In this document: positions 27,110 through 35,761 of the stretch, one piece after another
Position numbering within the stretch: position 1 is the first letter of the stretch
Layout: every line of letters begins with the position of its first letter
Origin: Cronobacter universalis NCTC 9529
GTDB lineage: Bacteria > Pseudomonadota > Gammaproteobacteria > Enterobacterales > Enterobacteriaceae
DNA length: 64,000 nt
NCBI RefSeq assembly: GCF_001277175.1
Contig: NZ_CP012257.1
Span: forward strand, 2,542,001 to 2,606,000
Direction: 5' to 3'
Notes under the pieces: generated by a model
What the model was told of the DNA's origin: nothing
Databases searched by the model: none
The model's input: the letters and a program-made list of their open reading frames with translations, nothing else
Position numbers and translations under genes: made by a program

Positions 27110-27202
27110 TTACCACAGCCCCATAACGGATGAGGCGCCGGCCAGTTCACGAAGCGCGTCGAGCGTCAGAAGCAGGCCAAAAACGTAGATAAACGGATTC
27201 AT
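27110..27202 (-). CDS. Predicted 30-residue hydrophobic peptide
   Basis: A 30-codon ORF beginning MNPFIYVFGLLLTLDALREL and ending SSVMGLW. AAGGAG lies 9 bases before the ATG, and TATAGT, a fair -10 element, lies at 27232-27237 about 30 bases upstream. The N-terminal 14 residues are strongly hydrophobic. It converges on the 32-codon ORF and lies on the same strand as SdsR, downstream of it. Not recognised by name. Confidence 0.55.
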   Translation of the reverse strand: MNPFIYVFGLLLTLDALRELAGASSVMGLW

Positions 27203-27481
27203 CGGGATTAACTCCTTGTTTTCCTTCTCCCACTATACTTCATCCCTTAGCCTGCTACCGGTTCGCCTTCACAAATCCACCAGATTTAGTGGGCAACATT
27301 TCTTCGGTCTGCACCGTTCCAAATGAAACTACGCCTTGTGCCACCGGCGCGACTGTGCCGCAGTGACCGTTTTAACGGTGGCGATAAAAAAGCCTGGACG
27401 ACGATACCGCAGCCTGTGTTATGGTTGAGTCATGAAGGTAAAGCGGAAGTTATGGATTGACACGCGATCCTTCCCCTGGAT

Positions 27482-27585
27482 AAAAAAAGACCGAATACGA
27501 TTCCTGTATTCGGTCCAGGGAAATGGCTCTTGGGAGAGAGCCGTGCGCTAAAAGTTGGCATTAATGCAGGCTCAGTCGCCTTGCC
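27482..27585 (-). ncRNA. sdsR: SdsR (RyeB) sigma-S-dependent small RNA
   Basis: SdsR is an abundant stationary-phase, Hfq-binding RNA that represses targets such as ompD, tolC and mutS in related species. The minus strand reads GGCAAGGCGACTGAGCCTGC at the 5' end. The conserved TTAATGCCAACTTTTAGCGC segment follows, then a GGCTCT-CTCCCA-AGAGCC hairpin, and a terminator hairpin GACCGAATAC/GTATTCGGTC ending in a run of T. It is about 104 bases and almost identical to the Salmonella and E. coli RNA as I recall it. It lies between pphA and yebY as in E. coli. Confidence 0.95.
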
Positions 27586-27587
27586 TC

Positions 27588-27597
27588 TTAAGAATAG
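27588..27597 (-). promoter_or_regulatory. Sigma-S -10 element of sdsR
   Basis: Read on the minus strand, CTATTCTTAA lies directly before the SdsR 5' end and fits the RpoS extended -10 pattern; sdsR transcription is strictly RpoS-dependent in E. coli and Salmonella. Confidence 0.75.
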
Positions 27598-27723
27598 ATG
27601 ACGACACCAGCTTTTCCAGTTTGCGACCAAACTCGCAACAAAAAGCGGTCAGAACGTCATAAAAAAGAAAAACCGCAACGCGCCTTGCTGCGCAGTTGCG
27701 GTTTTTTTATGCGTGGCAGGAAA

Positions 27724-28062
27724 TTAGCAGAGTTTCTGCGCGCGCTCGATAAACGGCGCCAGGCTCATCTTCTGCCCCGGGTGCGCCGGATCGTCAATCT
27801 GAATGACCGAAATCGGCTGGCCGGTTACTTTCCCCTGCGCCAGCTGCTTTTCAGCGATATCGTTCAGCGGATACTGCATCAGCGTGCTGGGATTGATAGC
27901 AAACAGCGCATCGCCAGGACGGCACGCGAGCATCACCTCTTCTCGGTTGAACGCCCATTTGTCTTTGCCTATCTCATAGCGGCTGACCGTAATAATCTGC
28001 GGCGCGGCGAGAGCCATGCCGGAACAGGAGAGCATCAGCAGCGCAAGCAGCGATTTCTTCAT
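27724..28062 (-). CDS. yebY: Periplasmic DUF2511 protein YebY
   Basis: A 112-residue protein with a signal peptide ([19 protein letters not shown]), then a small domain with two cysteines (MLACRPGD and the C-terminal KLC). It matches E. coli YebY, which is copper-induced with the neighbouring copC/copD homologues. It follows copD by 14 bases and probably is the last gene of the copC-copD-yebY operon. A bidirectional terminator follows. Confidence 0.9.
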   Translation of the reverse strand: MKKSLLALLMLSCSGMALAAPQIITVSRYEIGKDKWAFNREEVMLACRPGDALFAINPSTLMQYPLNDIAEKQLAQGKVTGQPISVIQIDDPAHPGQKMSLAPFIERAQKLC

Positions 28063-28076
28063 TTCTTTCTCACCAG

Positions 28077-28946
28077 TTAAAAAGGTTCCCAGGTGGCGAA
28101 CAGGCTGACGCTTAGCAGCACCAGCGCACCGAGCGCCACCTCCAGTTTAGTCATCAGGATAAACCGGCGCTGCGCCGTCGCCTGACGTGAAAATTTCGGC
28201 ACCAGAACATAGCGGTTAATCAGCGCGATGACTACCATCACCGACACCAGCGCGATTTTAAATGCCAGCATACGGACATAGCCACTTTGCAAAGGCCACG
28301 CCACGCCGAGGATCAGTACGCTGTTCACAAGGCCTGTCGCGATAACCCCCGCCACGGCCACATGTCCGTAGCGTGAAAAGCGCATCATGGCGGTAATGGC
28401 GTCCGCGCGCCACGTCGCCTCTTTCGCCATACGCATCAGCATTAAGAGTGGTACGAGACCGCCAAACCACCAGGCGGCGCACAGCACATGCAGCGCATAA
28501 CAGAGCCGCTGGAGCGCGCCGGCCAGCCCCTCGTGCATCGCGCCATGCCCGACGCCCGCGAGCAACACGAGCTGCGCGCAAAACAGTAACAGCAACAGTC
28601 CACTGCGCCGCAACGCCCGCCAGAAACACGGCAGCGTCACCAGCGCCAGCAGGATTTGCCACAGCCACACCGCGCCAAAGCGCGTCGATAACATCGCCTG
28701 CCAGATAGCCGGGCGCAGGCTGTCCGCCGCGCCGTCGCCCATCAGCCCCGCCTGCACCGCGAAAATCGCCACGGCGCAGATAATCGTCGCCAGCGCAGCG
28801 CAGAGCCAGAGCGCGCGCAGGCGCTGCGCGAGAGACTGTCCGATCGCGGCAGGCGCCAGCCACGCGCAGAACAGCGCCCCGCCCGCGCCGAGCATCAGCG
28901 CGGCGACATGTACGAAGCGCAGCGCGACATAAACGCTTTCCAGCAC
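28077..28946 (-). CDS. copD: CopD-family copper resistance membrane protein
   Basis: A 289-residue inner-membrane protein with about eight predicted helices, called YebZ in E. coli. Conserved histidines and methionines ([10 protein letters not shown] near the start, [10 protein letters not shown] and [13 protein letters not shown] in the middle) could handle copper. The family works with the periplasmic CopC in copper uptake or tolerance. The start is GTG at 28946, only 4 bases after the copC stop, which points to coupled translation. Confidence 0.9.
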   Translation of the reverse strand: MLESVYVALRFVHVAALMLGAGGALFCAWLAPAAIGQSLAQRLRALWLCAALATIICAVAIFAVQAGLMGDGAADSLRPAIWQAMLSTRFGAVWLWQILLALVTLPCFWRALRRSGLLLLLFCAQLVLLAGVGHGAMHEGLAGALQRLCYALHVLCAAWWFGGLVPLLMLMRMAKEATWRADAITAMMRFSRYGHVAVAGVIATGLVNSVLILGVAWPLQSGYVRMLAFKIALVSVMVVIALINRYVLVPKFSRQATAQRRFILMTKLEVALGALVLLSVSLFATWEPF

Positions 28947-28950
28947 GACG

Positions 28951-29325
28951 TTACTTCACGCTAAACCGGTAGCTGCCTTTGGTTTTATGGCCATCCACCG
29001 ACACCACGTGCCACTGCACCTGGTACTCGCCGCTCGCCAGCGGCGCGGCAAGCGGCGCTACCAGCTGTTTATCGTCATTCGGCGCGCGTTTGACCGCGCC
29101 GGTGTCCGTTTTTTTGCCATCAGGGCCGGTCAGCGTTACGCCGCTGAACGCAGGCTCAATGCCTTCGGAAAAGGTTAAGGTCAACGCCTCGGGCGATGCG
29201 TCGACCGTCGCGTTCGCGGCGGGCTGCTGCGCTTTCAGATGCGCATGCGCCAGTACGGCGGGCGTGGTCATGACGGCGGCGACAAGCGCCAGCGCACGGC
29301 AAAAACGTGCGGCAAACAGTGCCAT
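28951..29325 (-). CDS. copC: CopC-family periplasmic copper-binding protein
   Basis: A 124-residue CopC/YobA protein. After a signal peptide ending at VLAHAHL, the mature protein begins with the Cu(II)-binding histidine of HAHLK and ends with the conserved WHVVSVDGHKTKGSYRF strand that supplies further ligands. The ATG at 29325 lies 9 bases after AAGGA and gives the E. coli length. The ATG 9 bases earlier immediately abuts that site and is unlikely. It is the first gene of a copC-copD-yebY operon. Confidence 0.9.
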   Translation of the reverse strand: MALFAARFCRALALVAAVMTTPAVLAHAHLKAQQPAANATVDASPEALTLTFSEGIEPAFSGVTLTGPDGKKTDTGAVKRAPNDDKQLVAPLAAPLASGEYQVQWHVVSVDGHKTKGSYRFSVK

Positions 29326-29471
29326 ATCAGTCATTCCTTTTTATTATAAATCAGGCGCAAGAATACCCTCGCGCTGATGGCAAGTCGAGCCGGGAAGGCA
29401 CATCCCGCCACATAAGGCTTGTCATCCGGCGCGCGGCGCAGTACCTTCACGGCGATTAAGAGGAGCACACC

Positions 29472-29702
29472 ATGAACCAGAACCTTGCCCTGCTTCCGCA
29501 GGAAGAGATGGATAAAGTGAACGTCGATCTGGCGGCGTCCGGCGTGGCGTTTAAAGAGCGCTACAATATGCCGGTCATCGCCGAAGCCGTAGAGCGCGAA
29601 CAGCCTGAGCATTTGCGCGACTGGTTTCGCGAGCGTCTTATCGCGCATCGCCTGGCGTCGGTGAACCTCTCCCGCCTGCCTTACGAGCCTAAAATGAAAT
29701 AA
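29472..29702 (+). CDS. holE: DNA polymerase III theta subunit HolE
   Basis: Theta binds and stabilises the proofreading subunit epsilon in the polymerase III core. The 76-residue protein carries the family core [20 protein letters not shown] and RLPYEPKMK at the end. AAGAGGAG upstream of the ATG is strong. The E. coli neighbour yobB is absent and exoX follows directly after 69 bases. Confidence 0.95.
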   Translation: MNQNLALLPQEEMDKVNVDLAASGVAFKERYNMPVIAEAVEREQPEHLRDWFRERLIAHRLASVNLSRLPYEPKMK

Positions 29703-29771
29703 CGGCTTTCTGCCTCGCCCCCGATCCAGTGATGATGGCGGGCGTCTGTTTTCCCTTCCGGCGGAGCGCAT

Positions 29772-30434
29772 ATGCTACGGATTATTGATACCGAAACCTG
29801 CGGCCTGCAGGGCGGCGTTGTCGAAGTGGCGTCGGTGGACATCATCGACGGCGCGATAGTCAACCCGATGAGCGATCTGGTGCGCCCGGACCGCCCTATC
29901 AGCCATCAGGCGATGGCGATACATAACATTACCGAGGCGATGGTCGCGGATAAACCGTATATCGAAGAGGTGATCCCGCGCTACCACGGCAGCCAGTGGT
30001 ATGTGGCGCATAACGCCAGCTTTGACCGTAAAGTCCTGCCCGAAATGCCGGGCGAGTGGATCTGCACCGTCAAGCTGGCGCGCCGCCTGTGGCCAGGCAT
30101 TCGCTACAGCAATATGGGGCTGTACAAATCCCTCAAGCTACAGGTGGAAACGCCTGCGGGCCTGCATCATCACCGCGCGCTGTTTGACTGCTACATTACG
30201 GCGGCGCTGCTGCTGGAGATCATGAAAGTCTCCGGCTGGACGCCGGAAGAGATGGTGAATATCACCGGCCGCCCGCAGCTTATCGCCACGCTGCCGTTTG
30301 GCAAGTACCGCGGCGAGCCGGTGGCGGATATCGCCGGGCGCGATCCGGGGTATCTGCGCTGGATGCTCAATAACGTCAAACAGCTTAACCCGGATTTGCG
30401 TCTGACATTAAAGCACTACCTCGATAACGATTAA
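29772..30434 (+). CDS. exoX: Exodeoxyribonuclease X
   Basis: ExoX is a 3'-5' DNA exonuclease of the DnaQ superfamily acting in mismatch repair and recombination. The 220-residue protein has the DEDDh residues in IIDTETCGL (Exo I, about residue 5), HNASFDR (Exo II, about 80) and HHRALFDC (Exo III, about 137). A C-terminal segment, [24 protein letters not shown], is typical of DnaQ-like proteins with a DUF3820-like tail. Its stop overlaps the convergent ptrB stop by 4 bases. Confidence 0.95.
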   Translation: MLRIIDTETCGLQGGVVEVASVDIIDGAIVNPMSDLVRPDRPISHQAMAIHNITEAMVADKPYIEEVIPRYHGSQWYVAHNASFDRKVLPEMPGEWICTVKLARRLWPGIRYSNMGLYKSLKLQVETPAGLHHHRALFDCYITAALLLEIMKVSGWTPEEMVNITGRPQLIATLPFGKYRGEPVADIAGRDPGYLRWMLNNVKQLNPDLRLTLKHYLDND

Positions 30435-32494
30435 TCCGCGAGCTGGTCCGGCGGCAGCGTGCCCTGGGCCAGCCCAATCAGAAACGCGTACTCCATCGCC
30501 ACCCCCTCGTACGATTTAAAGCGCCCCGATTTCCCGCCGTGCCCGGAATCCATATCGGTACAGAGCAGCAGCAGATTGTCATCGGTTTTCAGCTCGCGCA
30601 GTTTCGCCACCCATTTCGCCGGCTCCCAGTACTGCACCTGCGAATCGTGCAGGCCGGTCGTCACCAGCAAATGCGGATAGCGCTGCGCGCTGACGCAGTC
30701 GTAGGGGCTGTAGCTTTTCATGTAGAAATAGTACTCCCTGTCCGCCGGGTTGCCCCACTCCTCAAATTCACCGGTGGTGAGCGGAATGGATTCATCGAGC
30801 ATCGTAGTGACGACATCGACAAACGGCACCTGCGCAATCACGCCGCGAAAGAGCTCCGGACGCTCGTTAATCGCCGTGCCCATCAGCATGCCGCCCGCGC
30901 TGCCGCCCATGCCGAACAGGTATGCCGGATCGCCATGGCCCTGCGCCAGCAGCGCGTCGCACACGTCGAGATAATCGTTAAAGGTGTTTTTCTTCTTCAG
31001 GAACTTCCCTTCTTCATACCACTGCTGGCCGAGCTCGCCGCCGCCGCGCACATGGGCGATGGCGTAGACGAAGCCGCGATCCAGCAGGCTCAACCGGCTG
31101 GCGCTGAAATCGGCGTCGATACAGGTGCCGTAAGAGCCGTAGCCGTAGACCAGCAGCGGGTTTTTCCCTTCGCGGAAATGGTCTTTGTGATAAACGAGCG
31201 ACACCGGCACTTCAACGCCGTCGCGCGCGGTGATCCAGAGGTGTTCGCTCTGGTAGTTGGCGGCGTCAAACCCCGCCACTTCGGTCTGTTTCAGCACGCG
31301 ACGCTCGCCGGTTTCCATGTTCAGCTCAAAAAGCGTGTCCGGCATGGTCATCGACGAGTAGCCGTAACGCAGCTTGCTGGTCTCCGGCTCCGGGTTGTAG
31401 GCAACCCAGGTGACATACGCCGGATCGTCAAACGCGATGCCGGTTGATTCATGGGTTTTGCGGTTGATTTGCCGCAGGCTGGTGAGGCCGCGCTGGCGCT
31501 CTTCCACCACCAGCCAGTCGGCAAACAGCGTAAAGCCCTCCAGCATCACATGCTCGCGCGCCGGAATAATCTCTTCCCAGCGCGCTTCATCGCGCACGCG
31601 GCTGCGGTACAGCCCGAAGTTTTTCCCGGCGCGGTTGGAGCGGATGTAAAACATATGCTGGAAGTGATCGACGCTGTATTCATGATCTTTACGGCGCGGC
31701 AGGAAGCTTAGCGGCGGCGCGTCCGGGAGATCGGCGTTCACCAGCAACACTTCCGTCGTGGTGGCGCTGCCGAGGAAAATCAGAATGAAATTCTGCGACG
31801 TGGTCTTATAGAGGCTGACGTAAAACGTCTCGTCTTTCTCTTCATAGACCAGCTCATCCTGATCGGCCGCGGTGTCGAGCGTGTGTCGCCAGATCTGGTA
31901 CGGCAGCAGCGTCACGGGATGTTTACGCACGTAATAGAGCGTGCGGGAGTCGTTGGCCCAGACGAAACTCGCCGAGACGTTTTCCAGCACCTCCGGGTAC
32001 CACTGCCCGGTGTCGAGATTGCGAAAGCGCAGCCCGTACTGGCGGCGTGACAAAAAATCTTCCGCCACCGCCATCACCGTGTTATCCGGCGCGATATCCA
32101 TACCGCCGAGCGTATAGAATTCGCTGCGGGCGGCGCGCTTATTGCCATCCAGCAGGATTTCCCACTCTTCCCACTCGCTGTGTATCACCGACTGACGCTG
32201 ATAAATCGCGTATTCGCAGCCCGTTTCGTAAATCTGCCGGTAGCGATAGCCATTTTTCACATAGGGCGCCGAGACATCACGCGGCGGAATGCGGCTGACC
32301 ATTTCAGAGAGCAGCCGCTCTTCCAGCGCGCTTTGCGTGGACATGACGCGTCGCCCGTAGTCATTCTCCTGGCGTAAGTAATCCAGTACGTCTGGCTGCG
32401 CGCGCGTGTCGTCCCGCAGCCAGTAATAGTTGTCGATGCGGGTGTCGCCATGCTGAGTGATGGCGTAGGGGATCTGTTTCGCTTTCGGTGGCAT
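30431..32494 (-). CDS. ptrB: Oligopeptidase B
   Basis: Oligopeptidase B is a cytosolic serine peptidase (S9A) that cleaves short peptides after Arg and Lys. The 687-residue protein has an N-terminal beta-propeller (about residues 70-400) and a C-terminal alpha/beta-hydrolase domain. The catalytic serine is in [12 protein letters not shown] (about 530), with histidine in [11 protein letters not shown] (about 650). The start [11 protein letters not shown] at 32494 aligns with E. coli; an upstream GTG (32518) is in frame but has no good ribosome site. It converges on exoX with overlapping stops. Confidence 0.94.
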   Translation of the reverse strand: MPPKAKQIPYAITQHGDTRIDNYYWLRDDTRAQPDVLDYLRQENDYGRRVMSTQSALEERLLSEMVSRIPPRDVSAPYVKNGYRYRQIYETGCEYAIYQRQSVIHSEWEEWEILLDGNKRAARSEFYTLGGMDIAPDNTVMAVAEDFLSRRQYGLRFRNLDTGQWYPEVLENVSASFVWANDSRTLYYVRKHPVTLLPYQIWRHTLDTAADQDELVYEEKDETFYVSLYKTTSQNFILIFLGSATTTEVLLVNADLPDAPPLSFLPRRKDHEYSVDHFQHMFYIRSNRAGKNFGLYRSRVRDEARWEEIIPAREHVMLEGFTLFADWLVVEERQRGLTSLRQINRKTHESTGIAFDDPAYVTWVAYNPEPETSKLRYGYSSMTMPDTLFELNMETGERRVLKQTEVAGFDAANYQSEHLWITARDGVEVPVSLVYHKDHFREGKNPLLVYGYGSYGTCIDADFSASRLSLLDRGFVYAIAHVRGGGELGQQWYEEGKFLKKKNTFNDYLDVCDALLAQGHGDPAYLFGMGGSAGGMLMGTAINERPELFRGVIAQVPFVDVVTTMLDESIPLTTGEFEEWGNPADREYYFYMKSYSPYDCVSAQRYPHLLVTTGLHDSQVQYWEPAKWVAKLRELKTDDNLLLLCTDMDSGHGGKSGRFKSYEGVAMEYAFLIGLAQGTLPPDQLAD

Positions 32495-32583
32495 GTCGCT
32501 GTTCTTTTTGTTTAACACCCTGTAAGGGTGGCAAAACCCGCGCGCGTTGCAAGCGAAACATGCCTGTTTATGGCATTATCTGC

Positions 32584-33264
32584 TTATCCCGGCAGCGCTT
32601 TTTTCTCCTGCTGGATGTCGCGCTCAATCTCGTCACGCACCTCCTGCGGGATTTTCAGGGCGTCGCCAAGCGCCTGCAGATAGCTGCGCTCCATAAAGTG
32701 ATCGATATCGATCGCGGCACAGCTCAGGAAGTAAAGCTCCAGCGCCTCTTCTTCGTTTTTCACGTCGGCGGCAAGACGCATCGGGTCGAGCGGCTGATTG
32801 ATCGCCTGCTCCACCAGTATCCGCCCCTGCTCTTCAATGCCCGCTTCGCGCAGCTGGCGCTCAATGGCCGCGCGCTCGCTGTCATCGATATGCCCGTCGC
32901 TTTTGGCGGCAAACACCAGCGCCAGCACGAGACGCTCGGCGCGGCGATCCAGCGGCGTCTGCTGCTGGCCGTACTGCGGCTCGTCCTGGTGCGCCGCGCG
33001 GATTTTATCTTTGTACTTGTTCCACAGTACCGTACCCGCCACGGCCCCGCCGCCCACCAGCAATGCGCCGCCGCCATATTTCGCGAGCAGCTTGCGCGAC
33101 GATTTGCTGGCCACCAGTAAGCCCGCGAGACCGCCGAGCGCGCCAGGCGTTATCAGGTTGCTTAACCCTTTGGAGCGCAACGCGTCCTGAATGCCGGACT
33201 TACCGGACGACGCACCGCCGCTTTGTCCCAGCATCGACTGAAGCTGTGTTAACCAGTTGCTCAT
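32584..33264 (-). CDS. yebE: DUF533 inner-membrane protein YebE
   Basis: A 226-residue protein matching E. coli YebE, a Cpx-regulated protein of unknown function. The N-terminal part has a hydrophobic glycine/alanine-rich stretch (about residues 34-46 and 62-78). The rest is a helical TerB-like domain with [23 protein letters not shown] near residue 115. The ATG at 33264 with GAGGACAATA upstream is the family start ([14 protein letters not shown]); the frame stays open further upstream. Confidence 0.9.
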   Translation of the reverse strand: MSNWLTQLQSMLGQSGGASSGKSGIQDALRSKGLSNLITPGALGGLAGLLVASKSSRKLLAKYGGGALLVGGGAVAGTVLWNKYKDKIRAAHQDEPQYGQQQTPLDRRAERLVLALVFAAKSDGHIDDSERAAIERQLREAGIEEQGRILVEQAINQPLDPMRLAADVKNEEEALELYFLSCAAIDIDHFMERSYLQALGDALKIPQEVRDEIERDIQQEKKALPG

Positions 33265-33344
33265 TATTGTCCTCTGCGCTGATGAGTGATAACCCAAGCG
33301 TAAGCGAGCGGACGTCAAGATGTGTCGGGGAACCGCAAGGAAGG

Positions 33345-33372
33345 GAAAAGACGCGGCCCCGAACAGGGCCGC
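33345..33372 (-). terminator. Terminator after yebF
   Basis: On the minus strand the stem GCGGCCC/GGGCCGC is followed by GTCTTTTC, 7 bases past the yebF stop. Confidence 0.7.
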
Positions 33373-33378
33373 AGAGGA

Positions 33379-33726
33379 TCAGTGCTGGTAATGCGCCTCG
33401 CCTTTGACGCAGTCGACCATCACTTTATAGTGAATGTCGGTGTTTTTACCGCGCACGGTCAGCGGCACTGTCCATTTATCGTCTTTGCCGACGATCTCTT
33501 TGCTGTTGATCCAGGCGACCGGATCGGCCTGCCCTAACGTTTTCTGATCGTCCGCCCACTTCACAATGCGGTTTTGCAGGTAGTCGCGCTTGACGCTCGC
33601 TGCGATGCCTTCCGCCGTCATGCCTTCACATTTAGGGAAATGCACCTGGCGCGGATCGTCAGCGTGCGCGGCGTTTGCCGCGGTGAGTAATGCAAAAGAA
33701 ATCAGGGCTCCTGCGAATTTTTTCAT
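33379..33726 (-). CDS. yebF: Secreted protein YebF
   Basis: YebF of E. coli is exported by Sec to the periplasm and then reaches the medium through outer-membrane porins. The 115-residue protein has a signal peptide ([22 protein letters not shown]). Its mature domain has two cysteines (FPKCEGM and MVDCVKG) and the conserved [20 protein letters not shown] stretch. The ATG at 33726 has GGAGAAGTACG upstream. The same frame stays open upstream through a 7-bp tandem repeat to a TTG at 33933; that extension has no ribosome site and would bury the signal peptide. Confidence 0.93.
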   Translation of the reverse strand: MKKFAGALISFALLTAANAAHADDPRQVHFPKCEGMTAEGIAASVKRDYLQNRIVKWADDQKTLGQADPVAWINSKEIVGKDDKWTVPLTVRGKNTDIHYKVMVDCVKGEAHYQH

Positions 33727-33832
33727 CGTACTTCTCCGAAGACGGGGGATGAAAAAAGTCTGGTACAAAAACAGCGAAGCGCAAGGGAACCCCAACAAGA
33801 TGAGGGGATAAAACAGAGGGAATAATTTAAAA

Positions 33833-33902
33833 GCGGACAGCGGACAGCGGACAGCGGACAGCGGACAGCGGACAGCGGACAGCGGACAGCGGACAGCGGA
33901 CA
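33833..33902. repeat. Ten tandem copies of the heptamer GCGGACA
   Basis: Ten perfect, uninterrupted copies of GCGGACA (70 bases) lie between yebG and yebF, 107 bases upstream of the yebF start. The unit is TGTCCGC on the coding strand of yebF. Seven is not a multiple of three, and the repeat has no stop codon in any frame of that strand, so copy-number change would shift which upstream frame reads into yebF. It would also change promoter or leader length. Confidence 0.98.
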
Positions 33903-34002
33903 AAGATAACAGAGAAGAATACGCGCGTGGCAACAGCCACTGCGTTCAGCAGGCGCAGGGCGCGTCACCGGTGCGCAAAATCGCGGCGTAACTGAAAACC
34001 GC

Positions 34003-34031
34003 GCCGCTGGCCAGGTAAACCCGCCAGCGGC
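34003..34031 (-). terminator. Hairpin after yebG, probable terminator
   Basis: A perfect 9-bp stem (GCCGCTGGC with GCCAGCGGC) lies 16 bases past the yebG stop. On the minus strand it is followed by GCGGTTTTC, a weak T-run, so termination is likely but not certain. Confidence 0.5.
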
Positions 34032-34046
34032 ACAGGGAGAAGGCTA

Positions 34047-34397
34047 TCAGGCCGCTTTCGTGCGTTTACGCGCGCTGTGCAGCGCGACGGCGCCCTCTTC
34101 ATCTTCAGCCGTCTCTTCCGGGACAGCCTCTGCCGCGCTGTCAGTCTGCTCGCTGGTCTCCTGCGGCAGACGACCGGTGCGCACGATGGTGCTGAGGTTG
34201 TCTTTCTGCTCCGCCATCCACAGCGCCAGCTGTTCGACCTGACCTTCCGCGAAACCGACAGGCGCCTGGCCCAGCCAGCCTTCCAGGGCTTCGGCTAAGT
34301 CCAGCATTTTGTCCCAGGCGTCGGCTTCCTTCTTACTGGCAAATGACATTTTTTCCACACCCTCACGGATAACGACGTATTTAATTTCTACCGCCAT
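34047..34397 (-). CDS. yebG: SOS-induced protein YebG
   Basis: YebG is a DNA-damage-inducible protein of unknown function under LexA control. The 116-residue protein keeps the family domain [20 protein letters not shown] through about residue 75 and then has a long acidic tail ([11 protein letters not shown]) ending in a basic [15 protein letters not shown] segment. E. coli YebG is about 96 residues, so the tail is longer here. A near-perfect LexA box lies 15 bases upstream of the ATG. Confidence 0.94.
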   Translation of the reverse strand: MAVEIKYVVIREGVEKMSFASKKEADAWDKMLDLAEALEGWLGQAPVGFAEGQVEQLALWMAEQKDNLSTIVRTGRLPQETSEQTDSAAEAVPEETAEDEEGAVALHSARKRTKAA

Positions 34398-34411
34398 GAT
34401 GCAACTCCCGT

Positions 34412-34431
34412 TACTGTATTTATATACAGTA
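34412..34431. promoter_or_regulatory. LexA (SOS) box of yebG
   Basis: TACTGTATTTATATACAGTA has the CTG-N10-CAG core with an AT-rich centre, very close to the LexA consensus, immediately in front of yebG. It may also affect the divergent purT promoter about 60 bases away. Confidence 0.92.
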
Positions 34432-34473
34432 TAAACCTGTGCGAATCGAAATGCAAACAGCGCGCGATGCGCA

Positions 34474-34489
34474 AAGCAAACGTTTTCGT
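34474..34489. promoter_or_regulatory. PurR operator at the purT promoter
   Basis: AAGCAAACGTTTTCGT matches the PurR consensus ACGCAAACGTTTTCGT at 14 or more positions and abuts TATACT (34491-34496), a good -10 element for purT. Purine repression of purT is known in E. coli. Confidence 0.88.
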
Positions 34490-34529
34490 ATATACTGCCG
34501 CCAGAATTTCACACAGCAGGAATATCGCT

Positions 34530-35708
34530 ATGGCTATGTTAGGAACCGCACTGCGCCCGTCAGCAACCCGCGTAATGCTGCTCGGCTCAGGAGAGCTCGG
34601 AAAAGAAGTGGCGCTTGAATGCCAGCGTCTGGGCATTGAGGTCATCGCCGTCGATCGCTACGCCGATGCGCCCGCCATGCAGGTGGCGCACCGCAGCCAC
34701 GTTATCAATATGCTCGACGGCGCGGCGCTGAAAAAACTGGTGGCGCAGGAGATGCCGGATTTCATCGTGCCGGAGATTGAAGCCATCGCGACCGACGCGC
34801 TTGTCGAGCTTGAACAGCAGGGCCAGCGCGTGGTGCCCACCGCGCGCGCCGCGCGTCTCACCATGAACCGAGAAGGTATTCGCCGCCTCGCCGCCGAAGA
34901 GCTTGGCCTGCCGACCTCCGCGTATCGCTTCGCCGAAAACGAAGCGGAATTTCGTGAAGCGGTGGAGGAAATCGGCCTGCCGTGCATCGTCAAACCCGTC
35001 ATGAGCTCCTCCGGCAAGGGCCAGAGCTTTATTCGCAGCGAAGAGATGCTGGACGGTGCCTGGCGGTACGCGCAACAGGGCGGACGCGCAGGGGCGGGCA
35101 AAGTCATCGTTGAAGGCGTGGTGCAGTTCGATTTTGAGATTACCTTACTGACCATCAGCGCCGTTGACGGCGTGCATTTCTGCGCGCCGATAGGCCATCG
35201 CCAGGAAGATGGCGATTACCGCGAATCCTGGCAGCCGCAACAGATGAGTGATGTGGCGCTCGCGCGCGCGCAGGAGATTGCGCAAAAGGTGGTAGAGGCG
35301 CTCGGCGGTTACGGTCTGTTCGGCGTAGAGCTGTTTGTCTGCGGCGACGAGGTGATATTCAGTGAAGTGTCGCCGCGCCCGCACGATACCGGGATGGTGA
35401 CGCTTATCTCTCAGGATCTCTCAGAGTTCGCGCTGCACGTACGCGCGTTTCTCGGCCTGCCGGTCGGCGGCATTCGCCAGTACGGCCCAGCCGCCTCGGC
35501 GGTGATCCTGCCGACGCTGAAAAGTGATGACGTGAAGTTTGGCGAACTCTCCGGGGCGCTGGGCGCCGGTCTGCAACTGCGCCTTTTCGGCAAGCCGGAA
35601 ATCGACGGTTCACGCCGCCTCGGCGTGGCGCTCGCGACAGGCGAGACGGTCGATGACGCCATCGCGCGCGCGAAGGCCTCCGCCGCCGCCGTGATCGTTA
35701 AAGGATAA
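34530..35708 (+). CDS. purT: Formate-dependent phosphoribosylglycinamide formyltransferase PurT
   Basis: PurT makes formyl-GAR from GAR, formate and ATP, the folate-independent route for the third step of purine synthesis. The 392-residue ATP-grasp enzyme has the N-terminal [12 protein letters not shown] nucleotide-fold motif (about residues 17-28). The ATP-grasp segments [14 protein letters not shown] (about 152-165) and [22 protein letters not shown] follow. The ATG at 34530 has AGGA 8 bases upstream and gives the E. coli length; the open frame begins 21 codons earlier without support. A PurR operator overlaps the promoter. Confidence 0.96.
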   Translation: MAMLGTALRPSATRVMLLGSGELGKEVALECQRLGIEVIAVDRYADAPAMQVAHRSHVINMLDGAALKKLVAQEMPDFIVPEIEAIATDALVELEQQGQRVVPTARAARLTMNREGIRRLAAEELGLPTSAYRFAENEAEFREAVEEIGLPCIVKPVMSSSGKGQSFIRSEEMLDGAWRYAQQGGRAGAGKVIVEGVVQFDFEITLLTISAVDGVHFCAPIGHRQEDGDYRESWQPQQMSDVALARAQEIAQKVVEALGGYGLFGVELFVCGDEVIFSEVSPRPHDTGMVTLISQDLSEFALHVRAFLGLPVGGIRQYGPAASAVILPTLKSDDVKFGELSGALGAGLQLRLFGKPEIDGSRRLGVALATGETVDDAIARAKASAAAVIVKG

Positions 35709-35738
35709 AAAAACGCGCCGCCCGTGAAGGCGGCGCGC
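35707..35738. terminator. Terminator between purT and eda, strong on the minus strand
   Basis: A GCGCCGCC/GGCGGCGC stem lies between the convergent purT and eda stops. On the minus strand it is followed by seven T residues and should end eda. On the plus strand the tail is weaker (CTGCATTT). Confidence 0.78.
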
Positions 35739-35761
35739 TGCATTTCAGGTCGCGTAAAAAG

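Larger units (their letters stand above)
27431..27708 (+). ncRNA. ryeA: RyeA (SraC) antisense RNA, approximate ends
   Basis: RyeA is the longer RNA encoded opposite SdsR in enterobacteria and acts as its antisense sponge. Here a strong terminator (CCGCAAC and GTTGCGG arms, then T7, ending at 27708) on the plus strand lies downstream of the SdsR-complementary stretch. Counting back the E. coli length of about 275 bases gives a start near 27431, 6 bases after a TATGGT -10 candidate. The terminator is also flanked by an A-run, so it probably ends yebY on the other strand. The 5' end is inferred. Confidence 0.6.

Noticed and set aside
33833..33902. The heptamer array as a CRISPR
   Set aside because: The repeats are 7 bases and directly adjacent with no spacers, and no cas gene is present.
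33727..33933. An N-terminally extended YebF reading through the heptamers
   Set aside because: The only start is a TTG without a ribosome site, and the extension would hide the YebF signal peptide. Kept only as a possibility under the repeat finding.
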